Below are positions 29,168-37,959 of a stretch of DNA of 64,000 bases, piece after piece; the first letter of the stretch is position 1; every line of letters starts with the position of its first letter. Source of the DNA: Iamia sp038233075 (GTDB lineage Bacteria; Actinomycetota; Acidimicrobiia; Acidimicrobiales; Iamiaceae); assembly GCA_038233075.1 (NCBI GenBank), contig JBBSMQ010000008.1:73405-137404 (forward strand). Reading direction: 5' to 3'. The notes beneath the pieces were generated by a model. That model saw only the letters and a program-made list of their open reading frames with translations. It ran no database searches and was not told the origin of the DNA. The translations under genes were made by a program, and so were the position numbers.

Positions 29168-29605
29168 TGCCCGCTCCCGGGCGGCAGGTGGTGATCGATG
29201 ATCGCCTGCTCATCGAGGAGCTGCTCGTCGGACTGGACGGACCGAGCCGCTCGTGGCACACCACGACCTACTGGTACTGCCGGGCGTGCCGGGCCGCCGT
29301 CGTCGGTGCGGGCGGGCACCTCTCGGGCCCCTTCGCGGGACTCGGCCCCGCGACCAGGAACTCGCCATCGCCAGCCTGCTCACCCTGACCGATGAGATCG
29401 GACTCCCCGAGCCCAAACCGTCGTGCCGGCCATGGCCGACCTGGCCAGCCGTCACCCCCGGCTCAACCTGCCGAACCTGGAGGCGGTCGCTGCCACCAAG
29501 GCCCTCGGGGCGACGCTCTGGTTGTCTGAGCCGTCCGCCGCCGGAGTCCTCCCCGGCGTCCTCGAGTCCGAGGGCATCCCGTGGGAGCCCATCTCGCTCA
29601 GGTGA
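29167..29605 (+). pseudogene. Broken PIN-like toxin partner of the AbrB antitoxin
   Basis: Three frames join to one protein: GRQVVIDDRLLIEELLVGLDG at the start, DQELAIASLLTLTDEIGLPEP in the middle, and AMADLASRHPRLNLPNLEAV to EGIPWEPISLR at the end. Frame changes lie near 29350 and 29416. The reconstructed protein resembles the toxin at 43203-43607: shared IDD start, ATT.W/TTTYWY segment, and GATLWLSEP...LESEGIPWEP matching GATIALSEG...MEQHGIPFEV. A PIN-like nuclease fold is inferred. With the toxin broken, the antitoxin is an orphan. Confidence 0.65.
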
Positions 29606-29648
29606 TCTGGAGCTGGCCCCGCCCGGGACCCGCCTCGACAGCGGGACC

Positions 29649-30512
29649 TCAGAAGCCCAGTCGGTGGAAGGACTCGGGGCGGCGCTGCCAGTCCTTGTCG
29701 ACCTTGACGGCCAGCTCCACGTAGACGCCCTCGGGGAGCTGGGCCCGGACTCGGGTGCCGACCTCCTTGAGCACCGCGCCCCTCCGCCCGATGACGATCC
29801 CCTTCTGTGAGTCGCGCTCGACCAGGATCTCGACGCGGATGCGGGGCCACTCCCACTCGGTGACCCGGGTCGCGATGGAGTGGGGCACCTCGTCGCGGGT
29901 GACGGCGAGCAGCTGCTCGCGGACCAGCTCGGCCACCCACACCTCGTCGGGCGACTCCCGCACCACCTCGTCGGGGTAGAAGGGCGGGCCCTCGGGCATG
30001 CGCTCCACCAGCAGGCGCACCAGCGTGTCGACGCCCTCACCGGTGAGGGCCGAGACCGGCACGTACTCCGAGGCCGGCAGGTCCCCGGCGGCAGCCAGCT
30101 GGGCGAGGATGGTGTCGCGGCTGGCGGCGTCGACCTTGTTGACGACCACGATGCCGTCGGCCGGCAGCCGCCGCGCCACCCACCGGTCGCCGGGGCCGAC
30201 CGGTGCGGTGGCGTCGATGACCAGGCAGACGACATCGACGTCGCGCGTGGCTTCGGCGGCGGTGTCGTTGAGGTGCTCGCCGAGCGCGGTCCGAGGCTTG
30301 TGGATGCCCGGGGTGTCGACGAAGACGACCTGGGTCCCCCCGTCGGGATCGCCGCCCCGGTCTGGGGGCAGGTGCAACACCCCCCGCACCTGGGAGCGCG
30401 TGGTCTGGGGCTTGTCCGAGGTGATGGCCACCTTGGTGCCGAGGATCTGGTTGAGGAGCGTGGACTTGCCCACGTTGGGTCGCCCCACCAACGTCACGAA
30501 GCCCGACCTCAT
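29649..30512 (-). CDS. era: GTPase Era
   Basis: 287 residues. Era binds 16S rRNA near the 3' end and helps 30S maturation. G1 GRPNVGKST, G2 with PQTTR, G3 DTPGIHKPR, G4 NKVD are seen, and the C-terminal KH domain contains RDSQKGIVIGRRGAVLKEVG. It is the last gene of the phoH-ybeY-hlyC-era series. Confidence 0.97.
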   Translation of the reverse strand: MRSGFVTLVGRPNVGKSTLLNQILGTKVAITSDKPQTTRSQVRGVLHLPPDRGGDPDGGTQVVFVDTPGIHKPRTALGEHLNDTAAEATRDVDVVCLVIDATAPVGPGDRWVARRLPADGIVVVNKVDAASRDTILAQLAAAGDLPASEYVPVSALTGEGVDTLVRLLVERMPEGPPFYPDEVVRESPDEVWVAELVREQLLAVTRDEVPHSIATRVTEWEWPRIRVEILVERDSQKGIVIGRRGAVLKEVGTRVRAQLPEGVYVELAVKVDKDWQRRPESFHRLGF

Positions 30513-30571
30513 CGGTGCCGGGGGTCCCGGTCCGGAGGTCCGACGGGTGCGTGGAGCTGCACCAGCCGCCC

Positions 30572-31954
30572 TCAGTCGTCCTCGTCGTCGGGGTCGGGCG
30601 GCGGGGTCGGGTCGGGCGTGACCCGCACCCGCAGGATCCGGCGCCCCTGGATCCGCTCGGCTCGGAGCACCACGCCGTCGACGGAGGCCTCCTCGCCCTC
30701 GACGGGCACGTGGCCGAGGGCCTGGATCAGCACGCCGGCCACGGTGTCGACGTCGCCGCCGGGGAGGTCAATGCCCATGAGCTCACGGGCGTCGTCGACG
30801 GTGAGGCGGGCGTTCACACGGTAGGAGCCGCCGGCCACGGGCTCGACTCGGGCGTCCTCCACGTCGAACTCGTCGACGATCTCGCCGACCAGCTCCTCGA
30901 TGAGGTCCTCGAGGGTCACCAGGCCGGCCGTGCCTCCGTACTCGTCGACGGCGATCGCCATGTGGAACTGCTCGGCCTGCATCTCCCGCAGGAGCTCGGC
31001 CACCCGCTTGGTCTCGGGCACGAACATCACCGGCCGCATGACCGCGGTGACCGGCTCGTGCTCCTGGCCGTCGCGCTCGACGCGCATCAGGTCCCGGGCG
31101 AAGACCAGCCCGAGCACCGCGTCGAGTCCCTTGTCAGCGTCGTAGACGGGGATGCGGCTGTAGCCGTTGAGCAGGACGACCTCCATGGTGTCGAGGGCCC
31201 TGAAGTCCGAGGCGACGCCGACCATGTCGGTGCGGGGGACCATCACCGACCGCACGATGGTGTCGCCGAACTCGAGGATGCGGCGGATCAGGTGGCGCTC
31301 CTCGTGCTCGATCACGTCGGCCTCGGCCGCCTCCTCGGCAAACGCCAGCAGCTCGTCCTCGGACACCCACGGACCCTTCTCGAGGCCCTTGCCCGGGAGC
31401 AGCACGTTGGTGAGCCCGATCAGGCCCCGCGAGATCATGCGCAGGGGCCAGAAGCAGGCCAGGGCGCGCACCGGCCGGGCGGTGAAGAGCCCGGCCCGCT
31501 CCGGGTTCTGGATGGCCCAGGTCTTGGGGGCGGCCTCGGCCAGGACGAACACGACGACAACGTTCACGAACACGCCGACAGCGACGCCGATGCTGCCGAA
31601 GAGCTGCTCGGCCAGGAGGGTGGTGAGGGCGGTCTGGACCGCCTGGAGGCCGAGCACCACCAGCAGGAGCGGGTTGATGAACCGTTCCGGATGGGTCACC
31701 AGCCACAGCAGCGACGGAGCCCCCCGGCGACCGTCCTCCCGCAGGGCGGCGGCGCGGGCCCGCGTCATCCGGGTGAGGCCCGTCTCGGCCAGGGCGAGGA
31801 ACATCAGCCCGAGCAGCAGGACGGCCAGCGCCGCCAGCATGGCCACCTGGGCCCCACCGAAGGCGGGATCACCACCCCCGGTCGGTGCCACCGCATCACC
31901 GCCAGGCGCGAAGCCCAGCAGCCCGAGGACTGCGATCACCATCGGGTGCGCCAC
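30572..31954 (-). CDS. CNNM/HlyC/CorC family transporter-like protein
   Basis: 460 residues: an N-terminal DUF21 membrane domain (about four helices, residues 1-190, with AEAAPKTWA), a CBS pair (residues 215-345, VPRTDMVGV and MPVMFVPETK-like MRPVMFVPETKRV), and a CorC_HlyC domain (residues 360-445) ending in an acidic tail DPDDEDD. The family is linked to magnesium or cobalt efflux; the old name hemolysin is not supported. GTG 31954 overlaps ybeY; ATG 31942 is an alternative with a shorter overlap. Confidence 0.92.
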   Translation of the reverse strand: MAHPMVIAVLGLLGFAPGGDAVAPTGGGDPAFGGAQVAMLAALAVLLLGLMFLALAETGLTRMTRARAAALREDGRRGAPSLLWLVTHPERFINPLLLVVLGLQAVQTALTTLLAEQLFGSIGVAVGVFVNVVVVFVLAEAAPKTWAIQNPERAGLFTARPVRALACFWPLRMISRGLIGLTNVLLPGKGLEKGPWVSEDELLAFAEEAAEADVIEHEERHLIRRILEFGDTIVRSVMVPRTDMVGVASDFRALDTMEVVLLNGYSRIPVYDADKGLDAVLGLVFARDLMRVERDGQEHEPVTAVMRPVMFVPETKRVAELLREMQAEQFHMAIAVDEYGGTAGLVTLEDLIEELVGEIVDEFDVEDARVEPVAGGSYRVNARLTVDDARELMGIDLPGGDVDTVAGVLIQALGHVPVEGEEASVDGVVLRAERIQGRRILRVRVTPDPTPPPDPDDEDD

Positions 31955-32523
31955 GGGTCACCGGCCAGGGGCCCGTGGAGGGCGGCCAGGAGGGCCCGCT
32001 CCCGGCGCTGCATGTGCTCGCGGTCGTCGCCGAGGGCGTGGTCGTGGCCCAGCAGGTGGAGGGCGCCGTGCACGATCAGCAGGGCCAGCTCGCCGGCCTC
32101 GTCACCGGCGTGCTCGGAGGCCTGGGCGGCCGCGACCGAGGGGCAGATGACGATGTCGCCCACGACACCGGGGGGTCCGACGCCGTGGGGTCCGACGCCG
32201 TCAGCACCGGATGCGTCGCGGCCGTCGACGGGGAAGGCGAGCACGTCGGTGGGGCCGTCGAAACCCATGTGGGTAGCGTTGAGCGCCGCCATCGCCTCGG
32301 CGCTCACGAACGTGAGACCCGCCTGAGCCCCGGCCCCGACGCCCTCCGCGGCAAGGAAGGCGGCGAACAGGGAGGCCCAGCGCCGGGCGTCGACGGGCTC
32401 GGCGCACTCCACCCCGACGGTCACATCGATGTCGTCGGTCCCTCCGTCACGGGCAGCAGACCCCGCCCCCTCGTCGACCGCCGATGCGTTCACCGGTCGG
32501 GAGGGTCCGGTGCGCTTGATCAT
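31936..32523 (-). CDS. ybeY: Endoribonuclease YbeY
   Basis: 195 residues. YbeY is a zinc metallo-RNase in rRNA maturation and ribosome quality control. The metal motif HGALHLLGHDH is complete, preceded by TDVLAFPVD. There is an extra N-terminal segment of about 25 polar residues and a small repeat (GVGPHGVGPPG) before the metal site. It overlaps the CorC-like gene downstream. Confidence 0.95.
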   Translation of the reverse strand: MIKRTGPSRPVNASAVDEGAGSAARDGGTDDIDVTVGVECAEPVDARRWASLFAAFLAAEGVGAGAQAGLTFVSAEAMAALNATHMGFDGPTDVLAFPVDGRDASGADGVGPHGVGPPGVVGDIVICPSVAAAQASEHAGDEAGELALLIVHGALHLLGHDHALGDDREHMQRRERALLAALHGPLAGDPWRTRW

Positions 32524-32597
32524 TGGTGCACCATCCCGTCATCGGGTACACCAAGGACGTCGATCGTCGCCGAGCACCAATGAGCGCCGCCGGCTCC

Positions 32598-32654
32598 GCA
32601 AGCTCCGCCGCCGGAGGGCCCGTACCGTCTGGTTCGCTCGCTGCGCTCGCTCAC
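32598..32654 (-). repeat. 57-nt gene-end repeat, copy A
   Basis: Read on the minus strand it begins at the phoH stop codon (GTGAGCGAGCGCAGCGAGCG) and continues to a CTCCGGCGGCGGAG hairpin. It matches copy B (34767-34823) at 53 of 57 positions. It may act as a terminator. Confidence 0.75.
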
Positions 32655-33616
32655 TGGTGACGGGCGAGGCGGGGGGTGGCTTCGGCCCGATCGTAGGCAT
32701 CGACGATGTCGGACACGATGCGGTGGCGGACCACGTCGCTGCGGTCGAGGTGCACGAAGCCGAGCCCCTCGATGCCGCCGAGGGTGGCCTCCAACCCGGC
32801 CAGGCCGCTGCGGCCGCCGGGGACATCGGCCTGGGTGGTGTCGCCGGTGACGACGGCCTGGGACCCGAAGCCGATGCGGGTGAGGAACATCTTCATCTGC
32901 TCGGGCGTGGTGTTCTGGGCCTCGTCCAGGATGATGAAGCTGGCGTTGAGGGTGCGACCCCGCATGAAGGCGAGGGGGGCCACCTCCACCGCGCCCCGCT
33001 CCAGCAGCCGCTGCGAGCCCTCGGGACCGACCATGTCGTGGAGGGCGTCGTAGAGGGGGCGCAGGTAGGGGTCGACCTTGGCCATGAGGTCACCGGGGAG
33101 GAAGCCCAGGCGCTCGCCCGCCTCGACCGCGGGCCGGGTGAGCAGGATGCGGTCGACGTCCTTCGCCTGCAGGCCCTGCACCGCCATGGCCACCGCCAGC
33201 CAGGACTTGCCGGTGCCGGCCGGGCCCAGGCCGAAGGTGACGATGTTCTCGCGGATGGCATCGACGTAGCGCTTCTGGCCTGCGGTCTTGGGCCGGACGG
33301 TGCGGCCCCGCCCCGCCCGCAGGACCTCGGAGGTGAGCACCTCCGACGGGCTCTCGTGGTTGCGCACCATCTCGATGGTGCGCCCGACGGTGGCCGGGTC
33401 GAGGGCCGCGCCGCGCTGCACCAGGGCGACGAGCTCGTCGACCAGGCGGGCCACGTCGCCCACGTCGTCACCGTCGATCGCCACCTCGTTGCCCCGGACC
33501 ACCAGGCGGGTGGAGGGGAAGGCGGCCTCGATGAGGCGGAGGTTCTCGTCGTGAGCTCCGAGGAGGGGCGTCATGAGGTGGTTGCCGGGGATGTTGATCT
33601 TCACCTGCGTCGACGC
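32651..33616 (-). CDS. PhoH family ATPase
   Basis: 321 residues. The N-terminal part (NIPGNHLMTPLLGAHDENLRLIE, KH-like) precedes the ATPase with Walker A GPAGTGKSW, TRPAVEAGERLGFLPGDLMAKVDPYLRPLYDAL and Walker B FIILDEAQNTTPEQMK. This family (PhoH-like, often next to ybeY) is tied to RNA metabolism. The GTG at 33616 is chosen because it follows GGAGG by 4 nt; the GTG at 33658 adds a basic, non-conserved lead. Confidence 0.93.
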   Translation of the reverse strand, partial: ASTQVKINIPGNHLMTPLLGAHDENLRLIEAAFPSTRLVVRGNEVAIDGDDVGDVARLVDELVALVQRGAALDPATVGRTIEMVRNHESPSEVLTSEVLRAGRGRTVRPKTAGQKRYVDAIRENIVTFGLGPAGTGKSWLAVAMAVQGLQAKDVDRILLTRPAVEAGERLGFLPGDLMAKVDPYLRPLYDALHDMVGPEGSQRLLERGAVEVAPLAFMRGRTLNASFIILDEAQNTTPEQMKMFLTRIGFGSQAVVTGDTTQADVPGGRSGLAGLEATLGGIEGLGFVHLDRSDVVRHRIVSDIVDAYDRAEATPRLARHQ

Positions 33617-33735
33617 CACCGGGCCTCCGAGACGGGCGCGCCGACGGTCGGCGCGCACGCGAGGGCGATGATCCTACCGGCGCGCCGCTCGCCGTCGTCC
33701 GAGCCGGGCCGACCGCCGGCGGTAGGGTCGCCCTC

Positions 33736-34296
33736 GTGGAGGGGACGGCGCCCGGCGGAGGCGACGACCTCGTCGCCGACCTCACCCGCTTCCTCGCCGA
33801 GCAGCGGGCCGACGCGGCCGCCGCCGGCCGGGCCCGGGAGCGGTGGCTGCGCCAGGCCGCCGACGAGGAGGCCTTGGTGGCCGGGGTCCTGCTCGACCTG
33901 GCCGAGCGGGCTGACACGGTGATGGTGCAGGGGGTGGCCAGCCGGACCCACCGGGGGCAAGTCCGGGGGGTGGGCGAGGACTTCGTGGCTCTGCGCACCC
34001 GACGGACCGACGTCCTGCTCCCGTTCGACGCCGTGGTGGCCATCCGCCCCGAGGGCGAGCCCCTGGCGGGAGCGACTCGGGCCCAGGCCCTCGACCTCGG
34101 GCTGGCCGAGGCCCTCGCCGCCGTGGCCGGCGACCGGCCCCGCGTCCTGCTGGTGAGCCGGGACGGCACCGGCCAGTCGGGCACCCTCTGCGCCGTGGGG
34201 CGCGACGTGCTCACCCTGCGCCTGGCCGAGGCCGCGGGCACCGTCTACGTGCCCATCGCGTCGGTCGCCGAGGTCACCCTCGCCGACGAGCGCTGA
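33736..34296 (+). CDS. Conserved hypothetical protein, Sm-like beta domain possible
   Basis: 186 residues. An N-terminal helix (DLTRFLAEQRADAAAAGRARERWLRQAADEE) is followed by strands with the pattern VMVQGVASRTHRGQVRGVGEDFVALRTRRTDVLLPFDAVVAI, which looks like a small barrel. A second similar half follows (RVLLVSRDGTGQSGTLCAVGRDVLTLR...VYVPIASVAEV). Such proteins are widespread next to core genes in actinobacteria without assigned role. TAGGGT (33723-33728) ends 7 nt before the GTG start, so it is leaderless. Confidence 0.8.
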   Translation: MEGTAPGGGDDLVADLTRFLAEQRADAAAAGRARERWLRQAADEEALVAGVLLDLAERADTVMVQGVASRTHRGQVRGVGEDFVALRTRRTDVLLPFDAVVAIRPEGEPLAGATRAQALDLGLAEALAAVAGDRPRVLLVSRDGTGQSGTLCAVGRDVLTLRLAEAAGTVYVPIASVAEVTLADER

Positions 34297-34317
34297 GCCC
34301 CGGGGAGCGGTGCGCCG

Positions 34318-34500
34318 TCAGTCGGCGTCGTGGGTGACGGCTTCGGGGTAGAGGTGCTCGAGGGTGCCGGGCTCGATCTTGCACGTCTCGATGAAGCTGT
34401 CGACCTCGTGCTCCTGGAGGCGGATGACCCGCCCGAAGCGGTAGGCCGGCAGCTGGCCACCGTCGATGAAGCGGTAGAGCGTCCGAGAGGTGATGCCGAG
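34318..34500 (-). pseudogene. Excisionase/BldC-like HTH protein, 5' end lost
   Basis: The frame reads GITSRTLYRFIDGGQLPAYRFGRVIRLQEHEVDSFIETCKIEPGTLEHLYPEA, a MerR-type small HTH of the BldC kind. The first about 15 residues (normally an LTTKEVAELL-like helix) are missing: homology stops at about 34500. The opposite strand from that same point encodes the tail of a LysM protein. A longer open frame exists upstream but has no resemblance to the family. Confidence 0.7.
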
Positions 34501-34686
34501 GCCACCCTCACCGACGCCTGGGGACGGGGCCCCACCGACGACGAGATCACGCCCTACTGGACCGACGTGGTCGAGCTGAACCGACCCCTGCTCCCGAACC
34601 GCGACAACCCCGACCTCATCTTCTCCGGTCAGGTCTTTCGCCTCCCCGACCCCCCACCGGCCCCCGCGCCACCACCGGCCCCCTGA
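34498..34686 (+). pseudogene. C-terminal fragment of a LysM-domain protein
   Basis: EATLTDAWGRGPTDDEITPYW, VVELNRPLLPNRDNPDLIFSGQVFRLP and a proline-rich end are the last part of a LysM-containing protein. Nothing matching the rest of the domain lies upstream. The fragment starts exactly where the HTH gene on the other strand loses its 5' end. Confidence 0.65.
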
Positions 34687-34766
34687 GGGGTCGGGCGCGC
34701 CAGGCCCGTCCTCAGCCGGTGACGCGCCCCACGTCGGCGACAGGCGTCGTCGGCGCCGCCGGCGCC

Positions 34767-34823
34767 GCAAGCTCCGCCGTCGGAGGACCCGTGCCGTCTG
34801 GTTCGCTCGCAGCGCTCGCTCAC
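34767..34823 (-). repeat. 57-nt gene-end repeat, copy B
   Basis: It matches copy A at 53 of 57 positions, same orientation, and begins 4 nt after the stop codon of the fused carboxyltransferase gene. Confidence 0.75.
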
Positions 34824-34827
34824 GCGA

Positions 34828-36243
34828 TCACGCCAAGGAGGCGGCGGACACTGCGTCGGGGCGGGTGCGGCGCCGGCCCATCGGGACCTCGGACATCGCC
34901 GCGGTCACCGCATCGACCACCCCGTCGAGGTCGTCGGGGACGACGGCGTCGACGATGCCCAGATCCCGCAGGTCGCCGCTGGTGAGGGCCAGCTGGTCGG
35001 CCACCTCGCGGGCCTGGCCGGCGTCGCGGCGCAGGATCGCCGCCGCCCCCTCCGGGGCGATCACCGAGAAGATGGCGTGCTCCTGCACCAGGAGGGTGTC
35101 GGTCCAGGCCAGGGCGAGGGCCCCGCCGCTGCCGCCCTCGCCGACACACACCGCCAGCGTCGGCACCGGGACCCCGTCCATGGCCGCGAAGGTCTCGGCG
35201 ATCTCCCGGGCGATGCCGGCGTTCTCACTGTCGGGATCGGGGGCGGCGCCGGGGGTGTCGACCAGGGTCACCAGCGGTCGACCCAGGCGACCGGCCAGCG
35301 CGACGGCGCGGCGGGCCTGGGCGAAACCGGTCGGCGTGGGGCGCCCGTCGCCGGCGTGGCGGTCGGATGCGATCACGACCACCGGGGCGTCGCCGATGCG
35401 GGCCAGGGCGGTGCGGACGGTGGGGTCCGGCGCCGCCAGGTCGAGCCAGGATCGGCACAGGGCGGCGGCCACGTCGATGCCGGTGGCGCGGTCGGAACGG
35501 CGTGAGGCAACGACCTCGGCCCAGGCGTCGTCGGGCCCGACGTCTGCGAGATCCTCGGCCGCGTCCTCCGTGGGGGCGAGGGTGCGGGGCGCCAGCCTGC
35601 GGTCGTTCCGCCCGAGGGCCACCGCGACCCATGCGTCGACCTCGTCGGGCGCGACCACGGCATCGACCAGTCCGGCTGCGTGGGCCGTCTCGGCGGTGTG
35701 GGAGCGGCCGTCGGGCGCCTCACCGGTGGTGCCCTCGACCACCCGGGGACCGGCGAAGCCCACGACGGCGTCAGCCTCGGCCACCCGCAGATCGCACAGC
35801 GAGGCGTAGGAGGCCAGCACCCCGCCGGTCGTCGGCGACCGCAGCACCGCGACGGAGAGGAGCCCGGCGTCTCGGTGGCGGCGCACCGCCGCCGCGGTCC
35901 GGCCCATCTGCACCAGCGAGACCATGCCCTCCTGCATCCGCGCCCCGCCGGAGCGGGTGGTGCAGACGACGGGCAGGGCGAGGGCGACGGCCCGGTCGAA
36001 GGCCCGCACCACCCGCTCGCCGTGGACGACGCCCATCGACCCGCCCAGCACCTCGAAGCGGGCGTCGATGCGGACATGGGTGGCGGTGCGGCCGGTGCAC
36101 ACCGACTCCCCGTCGAGCTGGCCCAGGCGCTCGGCGTAGTCCGGTGCCTGCAGCGGGTCACCGCTGCGCAGCTCCGGGTCCCACTCCTCCTGCAGCTCGA
36201 CCTCCACGGGCGCAGCCTGGCCCCGCCGTGACGGCCCCGCCAA
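34828..36243 (-). CDS. Acetyl-CoA carboxylase carboxyltransferase, fused beta-alpha subunits
   Basis: 471 residues. The first half resembles AccD without its zinc ribbon (VLGGSMGVVHGERVVRAFDRA, TTRSGGARMQEGMVSLVQM, SPTTGGVLASYA); the second half resembles AccA (LVTLVDTPGAAPDPDSENAGIAREIAETFAAM, GEGGSGGALALAWTDTLLV, IFSVIAPEGAAAILRRD). Together they form the carboxyltransferase that makes malonyl-CoA from acetyl-CoA and carboxybiotin. No biotin carboxylase gene is in the window. The start is TTG at 36243; GTG 36207 is an alternative. Confidence 0.9.
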   Translation of the reverse strand: MAGPSRRGQAAPVEVELQEEWDPELRSGDPLQAPDYAERLGQLDGESVCTGRTATHVRIDARFEVLGGSMGVVHGERVVRAFDRAVALALPVVCTTRSGGARMQEGMVSLVQMGRTAAAVRRHRDAGLLSVAVLRSPTTGGVLASYASLCDLRVAEADAVVGFAGPRVVEGTTGEAPDGRSHTAETAHAAGLVDAVVAPDEVDAWVAVALGRNDRRLAPRTLAPTEDAAEDLADVGPDDAWAEVVASRRSDRATGIDVAAALCRSWLDLAAPDPTVRTALARIGDAPVVVIASDRHAGDGRPTPTGFAQARRAVALAGRLGRPLVTLVDTPGAAPDPDSENAGIAREIAETFAAMDGVPVPTLAVCVGEGGSGGALALAWTDTLLVQEHAIFSVIAPEGAAAILRRDAGQAREVADQLALTSGDLRDLGIVDAVVPDDLDGVVDAVTAAMSEVPMGRRRTRPDAVSAASLA

Positions 36244-36257
36244 CCTGACAGGCTCGG

Positions 36258-37370
36258 TCAGGCCGGGGCCCCGTCGGGCGCCACCAGGCGCAGGGCTACC
36301 TCGTTGGCCAGGAGGCGACCCCGGGGGCTGAGCACGAGGCGGTCGCCGACCTCGTCGAGCAGCGGGCCCAGCTCGTCCCGGTCGTCGGGGGTGAGGGCGG
36401 CGGCCGGCACCCCGGCTCGGGTCCGCAGCGACAGCTGAAGCCCTTCGAGGACGCGGGCGTCAGGCGCCAGGGCCTCGGTGCCGGCGACGGGATCGCCGTC
36501 CTCCTCGATGGCCCGCATGTAGCGCTCGGGCGTACGGCCGTGCCAGTAGCGCACGCCGTCGCGGTGGCCGTGGGCGGCGCACCCGAGCCCTACGTACTCA
36601 CCCATCGACCAGTAGAGGAGGTTGTGCCGGCATCGGCGTCCGGGTCGGGCCCAGTTGGAGATCTCGTACCACTCGTAGCCCGCTGCGGTGAGCAGGTCCG
36701 ACGCCACCGCGTACTTGTCGGCCTGGTCGTCGTCGACGGGGTGGCGAGTCGGATCGTCCGCCAGCGGCGTGCCGGGCTCGACGGTGAGGGCGTAGGCGCT
36801 GACGTGGTCGGGGTCGAGGGTGAGCACCGTCTCCACCGTGGTGCGCCAGTCCGCCATCGACTCCCCGGCGGCGCCGTAGATGAGGTCGAGGTTGACCTGG
36901 AGTCCGGCGCCTCGGGCCGCAGCGACCGCCGGCGCCACGGCCTCGGCGGGGTGCACCCGACCCAGCGCGGCCAACACGTGGGCCACGGTGGACTGCACGC
37001 CGACCGACGCGCGGGTCACGCCGCCGGCGGCGAGGGTGTCCGCCAGCGCGGGGTCGAGGTCCTCGGGGTTGCACTCAACGGTCACCTCGGCCCCACCGGC
37101 TTGCGGCAGCTCGGCCAGGACCGCCAGCAGGGCCTCGGGGTCGACCCGCGACGGGGTGCCGCCGCCCACGAAGACGGAGGTCACCGGGGGCAGGTCGGGG
37201 GCCAGGGCCGCAGCGTGGCGCCGACAGGCGTCGAGGTAGCGGCCGGCCAGCTGGTCGCGGTCGGTCCAGGTGGCGAAGGCGCAGTAGTCGCAGCGGTGCC
37301 GGCAGAACGGCACGTGCAGGTACGCGCCGAACCCGGGGGTCTCTCCGTCGAGGACGTCGGTGCCGGTCAG
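36258..37370 (-). CDS. hemW: HemW-type radical SAM protein
   Basis: 370 residues from the proposed CTG 37370. The SAM-binding triad is CRHRCDYC, preceded by GFGAYLHVPF, where the conserved Tyr of HemN-type enzymes lies. VFVGGGTPS, VECNPEDLD and LDLIYGAAGES follow, then the HemW C-terminal domain. HemW is a heme chaperone, not coproporphyrinogen oxidase. The first GTG in frame (37313) lies inside YLHVPFC and would remove the Tyr; CTG 37370 overlaps the stop of the upstream regulator gene (CTGA), so it is taken as start. Confidence 0.9.
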   Translation of the reverse strand: MTGTDVLDGETPGFGAYLHVPFCRHRCDYCAFATWTDRDQLAGRYLDACRRHAAALAPDLPPVTSVFVGGGTPSRVDPEALLAVLAELPQAGGAEVTVECNPEDLDPALADTLAAGGVTRASVGVQSTVAHVLAALGRVHPAEAVAPAVAAARGAGLQVNLDLIYGAAGESMADWRTTVETVLTLDPDHVSAYALTVEPGTPLADDPTRHPVDDDQADKYAVASDLLTAAGYEWYEISNWARPGRRCRHNLLYWSMGEYVGLGCAAHGHRDGVRYWHGRTPERYMRAIEEDGDPVAGTEALAPDARVLEGLQLSLRTRAGVPAAALTPDDRDELGPLLDEVGDRLVLSPRGRLLANEVALRLVAPDGAPA

Positions 37371-37894
37371 CGGACCAGCGCCAGGCCCAGCTCGTCGAGG
37401 CGCTTGACGGCGCCGTCCTCGGTGGTGTCGAGGATGCAGGCGATGGCCCGGAGGTCGTCGCGCCGGATGGTGAGGACCCGACCGTTGAAGTCCTGGCGCT
37501 GGACCTGGATCATGGTGAGGTAGCGGGTCAGCATCTCGGAGGCCACGCCCGACAGCGAGTCGAGCCGGGTGAGGTCCAGCACAATGCGGCGGCTCTCGGG
37601 CACGGCCACGGTGAGGTCCAGGACCTCGTCCTCGGCACCGCGGTCGCGCGGCAGCAGCTGGTCGACCGGGACGCTGTAGAAGCGAGCCAGGCGCTGGAGG
37701 CGGGGCACCGAGATGGCCCGCTCGCCTCGCTCGTAGGCGCCGAGCACCGACGCCTTGAACTCCTGGCCCGAGGTCTCCTCGGCATCCTGGAGCGACAGTC
37801 CCTTCTGGCGACGGATCGAGCGCAGTCGCTCGCCCACCTTGGCGCCGTACAGCGCGGCGGCCTCGTCGTCGATCTCGCTGTCGGTAATGGTCAA
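37367..37894 (-). CDS. BldD-like XRE family transcriptional regulator
   Basis: 175 residues. The N-terminal HTH (VGERLRSIRRQKGLSLQDAEETSGQEFKASVLGAYERGERAISVPRLQRLARFYSVPVDQLLP) resembles Streptomyces BldD. The C-terminal domain has RQDFNGRVLTIRRDD, which keeps the Arg and Asp residues of the cyclic-di-GMP motif RxD-x8-RxxD. BldD dimers repress developmental genes when bound to c-di-GMP. The TTG start at 37894 is supported by a GAGGAGAG ribosome-binding site 6 nt away. The stop overlaps hemW. Confidence 0.88.
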   Translation of the reverse strand: MTITDSEIDDEAAALYGAKVGERLRSIRRQKGLSLQDAEETSGQEFKASVLGAYERGERAISVPRLQRLARFYSVPVDQLLPRDRGAEDEVLDLTVAVPESRRIVLDLTRLDSLSGVASEMLTRYLTMIQVQRQDFNGRVLTIRRDDLRAIACILDTTEDGAVKRLDELGLALVR

Positions 37895-37959
37895 CGCTCT
37901 CTCCTCGTGTGATGACGGATGCAGCCCGTGGCGCAGCGCAGGCCCGAAGCCGGGCGACG

